A stretch of DNA of 64,000 bases. It comes from Deroplatys truncata. Its lineage: Eukaryota; Arthropoda; Insecta; Mantodea; Mantidae. Each line of letters opens with the position of its first letter. The first letter of the stretch is position 1. The position numbers and the translations under genes were made by a program. Of the stretch, positions 22,972-34,615 are shown piece after piece. Location: assembly GCA_030765065.1 (NCBI GenBank), contig CM060977.1, positions 129,088,295-129,152,294 on the forward strand. The letters are read 5' to 3'. Under the pieces are notes generated by a model. It was given only the letters and a program-made list of their open reading frames with translations. It had not been told where the DNA came from and made no database searches.

Positions 22972-23889
22972 TGTTATGTAATATTTGTGTATTTTGTCAA
23001 AAATCCCATGCTATCTTCTGAATGTAGTTTGTGAGCTACGCTCCCCCATGTGTGTGTTGGGGTGATCAAAATTTAGTAATTTGCTGGGAACCTTTTGGCC
23101 CTCACCCAAGCATATAACAATATATTTTTAAAAATCTTACTGCATGCGCCACTTTTTACTGTGATTTCTAAAATTCTTCACATAAACAAATCGTGACTCC
23201 TACACATTTTGGAGTAGAGGGGTAAACCTTAGCTAATCATTTTGGTGGATTTTTGCTCTAAAATTGGTGCTACAATTAAGCATGGCAACTTCTGTAATCT
23301 CAAGCACGTGTCTTTGTTTTTTACAGATATTTGTGAATTTGCTTTCTCTATTTTTGTTTTAGACAGTTTTTTCTGTGAATGTAATATTCCAAATGCTAAC
23401 GTGGATCCATTGTGGTGTTAATAATGCTTGGTTATTAATTAAAAAGTTAAATTGTAATACATTTTAATCCAAAAGATTAAGAACAAATCCTATCCTCTTT
23501 AATAAACAAATTTGTTTGGTAAAAGAAATCTGTGTAATTTTAAGGCATGCATCTACATCATGTAAACATTTCATTCTGAACTCTTAAATATACGTGAAAG
23601 AATTATCCTATAGGACACTGTTGGTTCCACATGAACTCATATGAATTGTTGTATTTTTTACGGATAGTTTTAATTTTAGGTAATGGCTCTTAGATAATTG
23701 TTTTTTGGGTGGCCTTGTATAGAATCGTTATTTAATCCTTTACTTAGGAATTAAACTATGGAAATATAATAATACATATATAGGTTACTTTTTCAGTAAA
23801 CGCATTTTGGTTTATATGATTTCAATTTCAGGCTGAAGTTATTATAAAATGACCCATTACATGGTTATCGTAGTTTTTAATGCTCCCTA
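22972..23889. other. No gene recognised
   Basis: AT-rich sequence with no recognisable element. Confidence 0.4.
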
Positions 23890-24172
23890 TAAGGCCTATG
23901 ACCTTCGGAGGATACTTCATTCCACCAAGCGATGACCAGAGCTATTTCTGATGTGGAAGTACTCAGAGATCGGAATCCGTTGCAGGGTTATGATGAGGAT
24001 GGCGGTGGTCTTTTACCGTAGACCCGTACCACGGATACGTTACATGACAAAGTCAGATATGAAAGCATGGACAGGGCCGACTTAAAGTCGCCACCCCAGT
24101 GCCAGAACTCGAACCCCAGACCCTATGCATGAGAGCGGGAACCGAAACCACTGCGCTACCCGGCGCCTAATA
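23890..24172 (-). mobile_element. tRNA-derived SINE (type D)
   Basis: Read on the minus strand it opens GGCGCCGGGTAGCGCAGTGG (A box TAGCGCAGTGGTT) with B box GGTTCGAGTTC about 35 bp later. The body contains GGTGGCGACTTTAAGTCGG and GTGGTACGGGTCTACGG. Single copy in the window. Confidence 0.75.
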
Positions 24173-24310
24173 CTTTATACAAGGTGTGATTTGAAATTAA
24201 GGGCTTTTAAATAAGACACTGACGATACAGGCTATGGTGAACATGTTTTCCGATTCTAGGTAAAATCAAGGTATTGCTGGATTGTTTTTAATTCTCAACG
24301 CTGACTTTTT

Positions 24311-25153
24311 ACCCTCTCTACTACGTATAGTAAGCAGGAGAAGTGTTGTATTATACCCAAAAATTCGATACCAAGATTTCACCGGAAATACGTGTTTTGA
24401 GGCCCCCTGAATCCAAAAAATTTTTTTTGGAAACATGTCCGTGTGTATGTCTGTGTCTGTGAACAGCATAACTCAGAAACGAACAATCGGATAAACACCA
24501 AACTTGGTAATTAGGTTCAGTATCCTCCAGGGATGCAACACGGAGGTTGTAAAGAAAATTCCCCACCCAAAATTACCCTTTACATGGAACTTTTTCGAAA
24601 GTTTTAATTTTCTCAAAAATGCTTCTAACGATTTTGATTAAAATATCATATGTTTAAGATATTTTCATGAGAAATGAAATGTGTATCTCGAATTTTCTGG
24701 GAATGTCTCCAAAAGTATTCTTCATTGTGAACGACTTTTGCCTAACTGGTAAACTATAAGAGATACACAAAATGTTACTGCACAAAAAATGCAGATCGCG
24801 TTAAAATACACAATTTATATCATATACTTTTTTGTTGAGTGAACCATTTTCGAGATATTGCTCGTTATTCCCTTAAACTTTCCAATACTTATATTTTTTC
24901 CCAAATGGGAATTCGTTATTCATTTTTTTTGTCCTGGTAATGCAAAGAGAATGGAATACTCCACATAGCAACCAGCTCTTAATATATTTGACTATAGCTT
25001 AAAGCTTACCAATTCCCCTTGCATCTACAATAAAATTAGCAATAAAATTAATATCTCGATATCTCGATTAACATGAAGCATATGTGGAATAAGCGTTTGC
25101 AAAAATAGTTTGTACAAGAGTAGAGAAAGTCATGTGAGTGTAACACATCAGAT
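24311..25153 (-). mobile_element. Family A element, complete
   Basis: Left end ACCCTCTCTACTACGTATAG (3' palindrome side), full body, right end AGTAGAGAAAGTCATGTGAG then TGTAACACATCAGAT. Preceded by T5 and followed by T6. One of the best preserved copies and a good alignment seed. Confidence 0.88.
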
Positions 25154-25184
25154 TTTTTATACATCAGATCACATACACATTTCA

Positions 25185-25318
25185 TTCTTACTTCCAGACT
25201 CTGAGAAGGATAGAGTGTAAGCTTGGCTGTAGAAATACTCCAACTCCTGGACGAGAATCGATCCCGGGATCACTTGCTCTACCGACTGACCTACAAGGCC
25301 GCCGCTGACTTTTGTTTC
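25185..25318 (-). mobile_element. tRNA-derived SINE (type E)
   Basis: The minus strand shows GTAGGTCAGTCGGTAGAGC (A box) and GGGATCGATTCTCG (B box), then a short body with GAGTTGGAGTATTTC. It follows Family A by about 30 bp. Confidence 0.7.
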
Positions 25319-25804
25319 TACAAATGGTAACCTTGTGAGTGTAATAAATAATACCGAGGCGCTTGAACGTACTACATGATATATAGGGAGCAGATTTAGA
25401 TCTATAATGACTACGAAAAGCACATGAGATGTTGCCTTTGCAAGCTCTCATTTCCTGATAAAAGATTGCTGTTCGCTGCGACACAGTAAATCAACGTGCG
25501 AGTGTGCAAGCAGCTGCAGCTCGATTAATGTGTACTCTACGTGTTTGAGCTCTATGTAATATGTTGTGCAGAGATGGGAGAGTAGTACCACCTTCAAACA
25601 TCATATTTTAAGGCTTATTCTCTGCCTCAAAGCCTGGTACCTTATTGTAGACCTTTCTTACTTTTCGTTAAGCTTAAAATATTGTGTCTATAATAGACGA
25701 TGAATACCAGCCATTTTCCTGTAACATTTAAGGCTTTTATCACCTAAAGTGCTTGTAGCGATAACCTGCTTCATTCGGAGAGAATGAGGGCAAACTGAAC
25801 TCGC
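25319..25804. other. No gene recognised
   Basis: Nothing identified between the SINE and the LTR. Confidence 0.4.
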
Positions 25805-26814
25805 AGCTTGAGGCAGTATTTTTAACACTTAAATGATTTCAGTCTAATTATATAATATAAAAAATAACAGCCCGCCTTAAAGCAATATGTGTATAATATA
25901 ATATATAAAATGTATGTAACAATCAGTGTATTAATGTTTATATTATTGTATACATGTATAATAATGTTATGAGAATGCATTAGGTAATTTAATAATGTAG
26001 TAGCTGTGAGAATATAGCTCAAAAGTTGCTAACAATGAGGTAACAATGAGGTCACCTTGAGGCAATAAGAATTAGAAAGTTTAATAATGCTACTAGTAAT
26101 TCTTGGAGCAACAATAATGTAATTTTTGAGACAGTTTATAAGTAGCCAGTCAACAACCAGAAAAACCTTAATTTAAATAAATGTATTCAATAGGAGAAGG
26201 ATTAGCCAATCAGAAACTGAAGTAGAGCAAATTGTACAAATTCAGGCGCCAGTTGCTAGTAGACAGCGTTCCTAACTCCACGCGAGACGCGTCCTCGCGA
26301 AGTTTAATACGTATCCAGTGCGAGACGAAAATTCATTACAGCGAGAAGATTATAAAGTTTACGTGTTTAAAAGTGCAATTAATAAATAATTTCACAGCTC
26401 TCTATATAAGTGAAGTGTTATTTAATCGTGTGAAGAATTAATAAAAGGACTGAAGTAAAAATTATAATTTGTGTAAGCCTACATTCTTCAGCCGCACTAC
26501 CCCCTATTAAGAGAAACATGTTTCTATAAATTAATACTGACGCAGCCGAGGCAAACATATATATATATATATATATAATATTTAAAGAATACATTACAGT
26601 ACACAGTTGATTCCTAAACGTTGGGGCGAAGGCCACCGGAAACTTTGTACCATACATGGGGCAGTAATTTCATCAAGTTTGGCTCCCTAACAGTGGAACT
26701 ACAATACAATACAACCTACTTCAAATTGGCGCCCAAAGCGTGGTGGAAATAACGAAACAATACATCTTCAAATTGGCTTTCCATAGTGAAACAATAAAAT
26801 TTCTCCTTCAAGCT
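25805..26814 (+). mobile_element. Solo LTR, copy 3 (family L), best preserved
   Basis: A 1002-bp element (25809-26810) opens TGAGGCAGTATTTTTAACAC and ends TTCTCCTTCA, flanked by AGCT (25805-25808 and 26811-26814). A TATATAAG box lies at about 26402 and an AATAAAAGG polyadenylation-like site at about 26442. Near the 3' end the motif TTGGCGCCCAAAGCGTGG (26726-26743), which looks like a retroviral-type primer-binding site, sits inside the LTR 67 bp from its end and is partly repeated at 26767-26782. A (TA)n run occurs at about 26557-26577. No internal region or second LTR. Confidence 0.88.
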
Positions 26815-26838
26815 TTAGTGAATGGAGATTTTTTTTTT

Positions 26839-27175
26839 ACTTTCTGTATTACTTCAAGTAGGAGAATTACTGTATTGCACCCAAAATTGGATGTCCAGGT
26901 TTCACCAGAAATATACGCTTTATGGCCTAATGAACTGAAAACAAATCGTTTTAGAAACATGTTCATGTGTGTGTTTGTGCTTTTCAAGGATGCAACACAA
27001 AACTTTTCAAGAAAATTTCCCTACATATTAAACATTTTTACATGCCAAATAAAATGTATTTCTCCAATTTTCTGGGCACAGCATATGAACGAAGAAATTT
27101 TGTGGAATCTTGTATAGCTCGTATAAGTTAAGCGATAGACGAAAATATACTACAAAAAAAAGTTCACACACATCT
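26839..27175 (-). mobile_element. Family A element, 3' part only
   Basis: Starts ACTTTCTGTATTAC, then CACCCAAAATTGGATG, and continues to a decayed CACACACATCTGC block near 27170. The 5' half is missing. It starts 25 bp after the solo LTR duplication. Confidence 0.65.
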
Positions 27176-27535
27176 GCAGTATTTGGTAAATGGTAATTAA
27201 AAAAATAAATAACATTATTTTCATACAAACATGATTGATTATATGTTTTTAAGCTATGTCTTTACACTCGGTCTCTGTTGAGTGCAGCAAATACTTTCCA
27301 TTCCACTGCATTCTCAAAGAAGCCTCTCTAAATCCTGTTTAGTCTATTAATAATTTATGAATTGAAATTGGAAGGATTTTATAGCTCTCGTATCATACAG
27401 GAAATATAGCGCTTTTTCAATGGTGAAGGAATTGTAAAAATAGCTTGGGTGTTATTCGAGATTACCGTACATGCGTACATTACAATTTTCCTCTCTATAT
27501 GTTACAATAGGTATAGATTAATTACCTACTAAGCC
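27176..27535. other. No gene recognised
   Basis: AT-rich, without motifs. Confidence 0.4.
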
Positions 27536-28045
27536 GACCAAGGTGGCGCCGAGGTAATGCGTAGGACTCACATTCGGAAAATCCCGGCGATTTCGCAATC
27601 TGAGCCATGGGGTTTTTCGGAAGTTTTCCCGGGTCATCAGGAAAATGCTGCAATGATTTTCAGCCCCCGAATTTCCTGTCTTTCCATTTCGTTCCATTCA
27701 TCATTTCATTCCTCCTTCACCCCATTAGGCCTGTTTCAAGGTTGGAAGTATCGGGATAGTGTTTCAGTGCGGCGTGGCAGGGGAAAAGGATGCTCTCTGT
27801 ACAACTTTTTCCGTCCCTCGGCTCGCGGCTAGCTGCCGGGGTAAACTGAGGGCAGCTTCGGAGCAGGTTTAGACTCGCTGTATGGCCGGGGATCCCCTGT
27901 CTGTATTGCTGTGCCGTCGCTCCTGGTTCCGGCCGCCAGGTGTCTCCTCTCACTTCCTCCCTCCAGGGAGCGCTCCCTTGTCGGGCATCGATACAGAATC
28001 TTCACTGGGACATTGCCGAGTCGCCTTCGATAGTCATGCAAAAAG
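27536..28045. repeat. GC-rich unclassified block
   Basis: About 500 bp clearly richer in G+C than its surroundings, opening CCGACCAAGGTGGCGCCGAG. It contains CGTAGGACTCACATTCGG and GTAAACTGAGGGCAGCTTCG. Frames exist on both strands (91 codons plus, 78 and 70 codons minus) but overlap in different phases with no motif. The start resembles an A-box region (GAGGTAATGCGTAGG), so a SINE-like or other short repeat is possible. No second copy is present in this window. Confidence 0.4.
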
Positions 28046-28340
28046 AACTACCTCTTAGTAAAACTGACTATTTTGAAAATAAGAAATAGAATTTTAGAGG
28101 TAAACATAACTAGACTACAAATTCAGTTTTTTTATTACTCTACCTGGTAAGTAGAGAAAGAAATGCATTCCACCAAAAAATTCGTCAGCGAGATTTCACT
28201 GAAGAAACATGTTTCGAGGCCCCTTACAAAAACATAACTTTTGGAAAAAGGTGCATTGGTTTGTATGTGTGTGTCTGTGAACAGAGTAACTCAAAACCGA
28301 TATATCGGACTACCACTATACTTGGTATTTAAGTTCGGTA

Positions 28341-28655
28341 TAGTTAGATTACTTCCATGAAGTTTCTGGTATAATACGCATCTACCTTAGGAACTGATGG
28401 TGTGACAGACTGGTGTGAGTGCTATATTAAGGTGATTGGCCAAGTTCCTCGTTGCTGTTAGTGTGCATGAACTGCACATTCATCGCAAATGTTCATTTTG
28501 TAGCTTCTGCTCTACTCGCAGTCAGATGTTGCTGAATCAGTAGAGAAAACGTGTTGTGTTTTGTGCATACTGGTTTTACGCTGAAGGTAAGGTAGGCTCG
28601 CCCGCTGTAGAATGCCATCTTTACCAGGAACTTTAAGAGTGCTTCTACTCCACCT
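28341..28655. mobile_element. Probable MITE inside Family A
   Basis: A 315-bp insert between GGTA (28337-28340) and CTTACAAAG. TA lies at each edge (28339-28340 and 28656-28657). The ends are weakly inverted: GAAGTTTCTGGTATAA reading in from the left, against AAAGTTCCTGGTAAAG reading in from the right. Not coding. Confidence 0.45.
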
Positions 28656-29028
28656 TACAAAGATACGACACGAGGATTTTCAAGGAAATCCCACACCAGA
28701 AACTACCCTTTACATGGAACATTTTTCGAAAGTATGATTTTCTAAAAAATGTCTAACGATTTTGATTAAAATACCACAATGTTAATGATATTTACATGAC
28801 AAACAAAATGCATATCTTCAATTTTCTGTGAAAAGCTTTTGAAGTCCTCTTCACTCGCAAGGAATTTTGTGTAATCTTGTTTAACTAACAAACGTAAAGG
28901 GTCAGACAAAAACGCACTACACAAGACATGTAGATCTCTTTATAACATGCAGCTTATTTCAATAACTTATTTTGTGACATCAACCATTTCCGAGATATTC
29001 GTTATTAATGGTTCAGATTGTTCAATGA

Positions 29029-29471
29029 TGTGGCATGCGGTTAGTAATATTGTAAGAATATAAGTGGTTGGTAACAATGTATGGTGTTTGCTTAGGTTGG
29101 TAATATAGACCGGTAATGACGTAATAGGAGAGGGAGTAAAACCGGCATTATCTTGTGTTAGTGTGTAGGACGCTCTCTTCTGGCGTCACCAGTGAACAAT
29201 GCAGACGTGTTTTAGGCATGGCGCTTCGTCAACCAGGAACGTAAAATGTATCATCTTTAATTTATATTATACTCTTACCATTTAAAGTTATACTATGTGA
29301 ATTCTTAATGTAGGTAGTTCCTTTTTTCCTGACCCATGATGATTTAGATAGTTTTCAGGTGATTTAGGAACTTAGCTTGTCCCGTCGCACCTCGTGTTAG
29401 TTTAATGTGGTGATTTAGATTTCGGTACTATGCTCTACCCCCGTAATTATGTGAAAATAAAAGAGGTTACA
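29029..29471 (+). mobile_element. Candidate solo LTR inside Family A
   Basis: About 445 bp opening TGTGGCATGCGGTTAG and ending AAAAGAGGTTACA, with GAAAATAAAAG just before the end. CAAT stands on both sides, and removing the insert restores the Family A sequence TTCAATACTT. The TGT...ACA ends and the polyadenylation-like signal suggest an LTR. No second copy here. Confidence 0.5.
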
Positions 29472-29696
29472 GCAATACTTAACCATTCCTTTAAAGTCCT
29501 GACAACATTCAGTTGTTTCTCCCGATTCCATTGAAACAGTATGAAATTTTAAGGAGCGTTCATTTGACTATCGCTGTTCCCTTTATATTTATAATAAAAG
29601 GTGCGATGTAACAATTTCTGCAAAGTTTGTTAGGACTAAAAATAAAGTGGATACAAAAATAAACATTAGTGAGACTAGTTTGTATACCCAGTAATA

Positions 29697-30243
29697 AATT
29701 CGAACCATTAATAACGGATATCTCTGAAATGACTTCTGCGAAAAAAAAACTTTTTGAAATAAATTGTGTGTTTTAATGAGATCTGCATTTTCTTATGAGG
29801 TAAGTTTTTGTCCATCGCTGAACGTTCATCAGTTACGCAAGGTAGTATAAAATTCCTAATTTTATTAAAATACCTAATTCTTTCTCATGAAGAGGACTAA
29901 ATAGGCTATTTGCAGAAAATTCAAGGTATACATTTTATTTGTCATGTAAATATTTTTAATATATGGTATTTTAATCAAAATCGTTAGAGCCATTATTTAG
30001 AAAATCAAATTTCGAAAAATGTTCCATGTAAACGTGGTTCGAGGGCAGATATTCTTTGAGATGGGTGCTTTCGTTTTTAAGTTAAGCTGTTCACAGTCAC
30101 ACACACGCGCGCGGACTGTTTCTAAAAATGATTTTTTAGATCCAGGGGCCTCAAAACATGTATTTTGCAGACAAATTTCGTATCTAATTCTGTATAGAAT
30201 GCAATACATTCATTACCTACTATGTGCGTGTTATAGAAAGAAA
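29697..30243 (+). mobile_element. Family A element, 3' part, inverted to its neighbour
   Basis: Starts in mid-body at TTCGAACCATTAATAACGG and ends ATAGAATGCAATACATTC, CTACTATGTGCGTG and TTATAGAAAGAAA. It has CACACACACGCGCGCG at the usual microsatellite place. Confidence 0.7.
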
Positions 30244-30680
30244 AATGCCTTTTTTGAATTTCAAGAGTGAAGACCTTCTCAGACAACTTTGATGCCACTC
30301 CCTGCTTTAGAGTTGTATAACATTTAATGTTACTTGCTCTGTTAAAGAGTTTTACGATGTCATCTCGTAGCTCATTCTGCGCTGTCTCGTGCGCCAGCTG
30401 CTCTAGTGGTATAGCTAGGAGTTCTTCATCTCAGTGTATGCGTGAGTGTATTTTAAAAGGATAATACCAGTTTAGTTACCTGATAAACTGTAATATTGAC
30501 TAAGATGTTCAATTTGAGAAGAGTCGCCGACTGTTGAATTTACGAATTAATTGCTTTTATAACAATAATTAAGCAAAATGTCAATTACCGTAAACCACAG
30601 AAATGCTACTCGGAAAGACCCCTCGCAATGGCCGCTAAATCTTTCTAACGCGGACGCGTTCATGTGCACTACACAACATA
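30244..30680. other. No gene recognised
   Basis: No frame or repeat match. Confidence 0.4.
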
Positions 30681-31433
30681 AATCTGATATGTTACACTTA
30701 TATGACTTTCTCTACTGTTCTACACTATTTTTACAAAACGCTTATTCTCCATCAACATTTGCAGAAACCATATTATTGCTAATTTTCTAGTAGGTACAAG
30801 GGGAATATATTAGGCTTTAAAGCAATAGTCAAATATTTGAAAAGCCGGTTGCTATGTGGAGCATTCCATTCTCTTTGCATGTCCAGGACATAAAAAATAA
30901 TAATTATAACGAATTCCCATTTGAGAAAAATAGAAGAATTTGAAAATTCAAACAAATAGCAAGGAATATCTCTGAAACGTTCAGTCCAAAAAAATTATGT
31001 ATATGACGTAAATTGTGTGTTTTAACCAGCTCTAAATTCTTTTTGTAGGAAAATTTTGTATATATCTTACGGTTTACCAGCTATACAAAAGCCATTCGAA
31101 AGAAGATGACCTTTGGGTATATTCCCAGAAAACTCAAGATACACATTTTATTTCTCATGAAAATATCTTAAGTGAAAAATCAGAATTTTCGAAAAACGTA
31201 AAGAGTAATTTGGGGGGGGGGTTTCTTGAAAACTTACGTGTCGCATCTTTGAAAGATACTGAACCTAAATACCACGTTTGGCATTTATCCGACTTTTAGT
31301 TTTTGAGTTATGCTGTTCATAGGCACACAGACCTACACGGACCTTTTTGTAATCGTGCATTTTTTGGATTCAGGGGAATGCAAACACAAATATTGTAATG
31401 CAATACTTACCCTACTTACTATACGTAGTAGCA
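30681..31433 (+). mobile_element. Family A element, near complete
   Basis: Opens AATCTGATATGTTACACTTA with ATGACTTTCTCTACT and ends TACTTACTATACGTAGTAG, keeping the palindrome but losing the final AGAAAGTA. It carries a G-run near 31213. Confidence 0.8.
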
Positions 31434-31829
31434 CACGAGGATCAAGAATCTCAGGAGGGTCACAAATGTATGCACGAATGATACTGTCATTTTCTGAACT
31501 TAAGCTCCGCCCACATATCAGTACCCCTACCAAAGTTCCTTCTCAAGCGGTTTAATCTTAAAATCCTATGAATGCGTCTCTTATCTTGTTACTAAGGCGT
31601 ACCTTTCACTCTTCTAATTTACCGAATTACTGCCTGTGACTTTTCATACATAGCGAGCTTAATTCTCATTGCATTTTAGGTATGTTTATACTAATGTATT
31701 CCCTTACCATGGCTACCTAATTATCCTTTTATTCTACAAATTTTCAACTGAGGCTTATTGCATTATACATTGATTTAATAAACGTAAATTCTTTATTTGT
31801 CTTATCATGATTTCTTTATTTAATTTTTT
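31434..31829. other. No gene recognised
   Basis: AT-rich, apart from a short ATCAGTACCCCTACC patch that resembles the repeat pair at 32.0 and 32.5 kb. Confidence 0.4.
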
Positions 31830-31970
31830 TGTATCTTCCCGTGAATAATTACGGTATCAGGGAGTCTCAAAAACTGCATTTGCGGCCACATCTTGTTATC
31901 CAATTTTTGGTGAAATGCAATATCTTTTCTACCTATTATGTACGTGTTAAAGAAAGTAATAATAATTCAG
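31830..31970 (+). mobile_element. Family A element, 3' end only
   Basis: Contains TCCAATTTTTGGTGAAATGC, TTTTCTACCTATTATGTACG and TTAAAGAAAGTAATAA, a decayed 3' terminus of about 140 bp. Confidence 0.55.
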
Positions 31971-31984
31971 AGAAACGCTGTTTA

Positions 31985-32575
31985 GCCCCAAATTCGAACC
32001 TCAGAGCCGAAACATCTAACTTCACCCTAATACCCCTACCATTGCCATAAACTGTGTCGCTTTCTAGCGCAGGAAAGGAACGCATTGCATCCGCAATGCA
32101 TAAAAATAACGTCATTTAAAGTGTGCTGAATTTGTTTTTCCAGTAGTTTTTTCGAGCGCCTGGTAAGTTGTCTCATGGGGCATACGTAAGCTACTTTATG
32201 GTACTCTCATCATTATTTAAAAACATGTAGCAAGAAAAGAGTGTGGTGCGCGCGACGGAAACAATGTTAGTGGAGAGATTGCTGCCACTTTGCGAGATGT
32301 GCTCCACTCAAAGCCGCCTGCAATTCTCAGCTGAGTTCCCAAATTCAATTGTGCGTCGCCAAGACGACCGAGTCATCTTCGAAACCTAAGACATTTTCTT
32401 CGGCTCGCACGTTCGTTTTGGAGTCAGAACTGTAGCGGATTGAGGATTTAATTACAGTGGCTCGATTTCCACTCGTATTCCCTTTGCAAAATCACGATCA
32501 GCTCAGAACCCTTCAGCCGAAATCTCAACCAATATCCCGATAGCCTTGCCACAAACGTTACAGCTTTCTAATTAC
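31985..32575. repeat. Diverged direct repeat pair
   Basis: About 75 bp at 31985-32060 (CAGAGCCGAAACATCTAAC, then AATACCCCTACCATTGCCA) aligns with 32505-32575 (TTCAGCCGAAATCTCAACC, then AATATCCCGATAGCCTTGCC). The sequence between is GC-richer than the flanks but has no gene. The family is unknown. Confidence 0.4.
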
Positions 32576-32620
32576 CTGATATTCGCTTTAGATTACTTCG
32601 GCAACAGTTGCTTCATTGAG

Positions 32621-33208
32621 AAAAATCTGGTGTTACATTCGCATGACTTTCTCTAACCTCTAGCACTATATACGAGTTATTTTTACGAACGTTATTTTCC
32701 TATCCCCTTCGTTTTCATACAAATAAAACTTTCCAGAAATAGCTGCATTACACATTTTGTTATCGATAAAAGTGAAAAAGCAATGTCAAATTTTTAAAAA
32801 CTAGACGCTATTAGCTGGCCTTAAAATTCCATAGAGTTTCAATGCAATCGCGAGATAATAACGGATATTTGAGAAATGGCTTATGCCAAAAAACCTAGTT
32901 GAAATAAATTGTGTGTTTTAAAGAGATCTACAGTTTTTCTATGATACGTTTTTGTCTATCGCTTAACGTATACAAATTGCTTTCAAATGAAGTGAACTTC
33001 AAGGTTCTTCCCAGAAAATTCAAAATAAACATTTTATTTGTCATATAAATAGCTTTAATATATGGAACTTTTAGAAAAACAAAAGTTTCGAAAGATCTTC
33101 CATGTAAAGGGTAATCTGGAATGGGGATTTTCTTGAAAATCTTCCCGTCGTATCAACGTAAATACCAAGTTTGGTATTTACCCGAGTTTTGGTTTTCGAG
33201 TTATGCTG

Positions 33209-33244
<36 letters not shown>

Positions 33245-33368
33245 CCTTATTATAATTTTTTATTTATTTCAGGGAATCCCATTTTATTTCCGGTGAAATC
33301 TCGGTATCGAATTTTTGGATGGAATGCAATACCTTCTCTACCATCTATGTACGTGGTAGAGAAGGTAA
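32621..33368 (+). mobile_element. Family A element, complete, with (CA)n
   Basis: Opens AAAAATCTGGTGTTACATTC with ATGACTTTCTCTAAC and ends CATCTATGTACGTGG then TAGAGAAGGTAAT. A long (CA)n run at about 33211-33241 sits at the family's microsatellite position. Confidence 0.82.
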
Positions 33369-34304
33369 TAATTGAAACCTAAATCCAAGAAACATCCTCT
33401 TCTTGAATTTTATTTAAGCTTAAAATAAGCATATTTAAGGGGAGTTTGGAAGCCCTATATCAACATTAAATCTGCTAAATTCATTACCCATTATCTCTTT
33501 CCCGGCCATGGAATGCGCTCAGGTTCGATACCACCCATGGGGATGGGTATAGGACCAGTGCTTTCTCTACATTGTGGGGAGCTGCGATAGGCGGCGATCC
33601 CGGCCCAAGGCCAACATGCTGATTGGGGTTTGGGGTTTCGGTTGGATGATCGCGTATCTCTGCCGTGCGTATGTAAGGTAAGGCCGATAGTCGGGTTGAC
33701 AGGTCTAGGCCCTTCCTGGGCTATAGCGCAACGGGATTATCATTACTGTTTAAGAAATCCGACTGAAATTATTTTACAGGATGTGGATGCATGCCTACTA
33801 CGTTCACTGACGTACTTTTATACAATAAGTTTATCGAGAACGATAGGATTATTTTCTGAATAATCCTTAATTAAGATGTATTAGGACTTTACATGCTTTT
33901 TAAAATAACCAACTATGTTTCATTTAAATTAGATCCACAACAGAAGCTATAGATTGTTTTTGACATCCTAAAATTTAATTAGCTATCTTCAATAATTTGA
34001 TAAAACAGGTCATTTTTACCAGAAAACGCATTTCAGAGGAAAAGCTATTCAAAGCAAAAATGAGAGATCAAATTCACATATATCTGCAAAGAAAGCTGCA
34101 ACTTGGCTTAGTCTCCAGAAGGTGCTATATTTAACAGTGGTACCAATTTTTAGAGCAAAATTTCCTCTAAAGATGAAATTTTACCTCTCTTCTCCAAAGT
34201 GCGTGAGTGTTAAGATTTTTTTTCTGTGATGTTCAGCAGCAATCATTTTGCTTTTCAAATTTAATAGTAATAATGAGGACTTCACATTCTATTCGAAAAA
34301 TTCA
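33369..34304. other. No gene; GC-richer patch at 33500-33770
   Basis: The patch (GCGCTCAGGTTCGATACC, then GGCGGCGATCCCGGCCC) may be a repeat fragment with a B-box-like GGTTCGATACC, but no A box is visible. The rest is AT-rich. Confidence 0.35.

Positions 34305-34364
<60 letters not shown>
34305..34364. repeat. (AT)n microsatellite
   Basis: About 30 uninterrupted AT dinucleotides. The 96-codon frame through it is an artefact of the repeat. Confidence 0.95.
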
Positions 34365-34366
<2 letters not shown>

Positions 34367-34572
34367 TTTTATTTGAACTCCTAATGCACAATATCTGCAA
34401 TATATGCTATCTTAATAAACAAATCATGAGCCACATAAGGAAAATCAAATTTGTTCATGCAAAGGGTTATTTAGTGAAAATCCTTGCCTTATATTGAATT
34501 TAAACACGAAGTTTAATACTGATCCGGCTTTTCGTTTTTTCTGTTACGATCTCTTTATTCATGGAGAGAAAA

Positions 34573-34578
34573 CACACA

Positions 34579-34614
<36 letters not shown>
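34573..34614. repeat. (CA)n microsatellite
   Basis: A CA run followed by ATCTACATCTACATAC and a GA-rich run (AGAGAGAGAGAGAG) at about 34633-34651. It follows a decayed Family A body segment (34440-34570). Confidence 0.92.

Positions 34615-34615
<1 letters not shown>

Larger units (their letters stand above)
28129..29690 (-). mobile_element. Family A element with two insertions
   Basis: Starts TATTACTCTACCTGG and ATGCATTCCACC. The body is interrupted at 28341-28655 and again at about 29029-29471. It resumes with CCTTTAAAGTCCTGACAAC and ends near TAATAAA at 29690 without the GATGTGTTACAC tip. It belongs to the CAACATTCAGTTG subtype. Confidence 0.72.

Noticed and set aside
25809..26745. 5' LTR plus primer-binding site of a full-length retroelement
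   Set aside because: The AGCT duplication shows that the element ends at 26810, beyond the PBS-like motif, and no gag-pol follows.
34207..34497. 96-codon frame with Ile-Tyr repeats
   Set aside because: Produced by the (AT)n tract.
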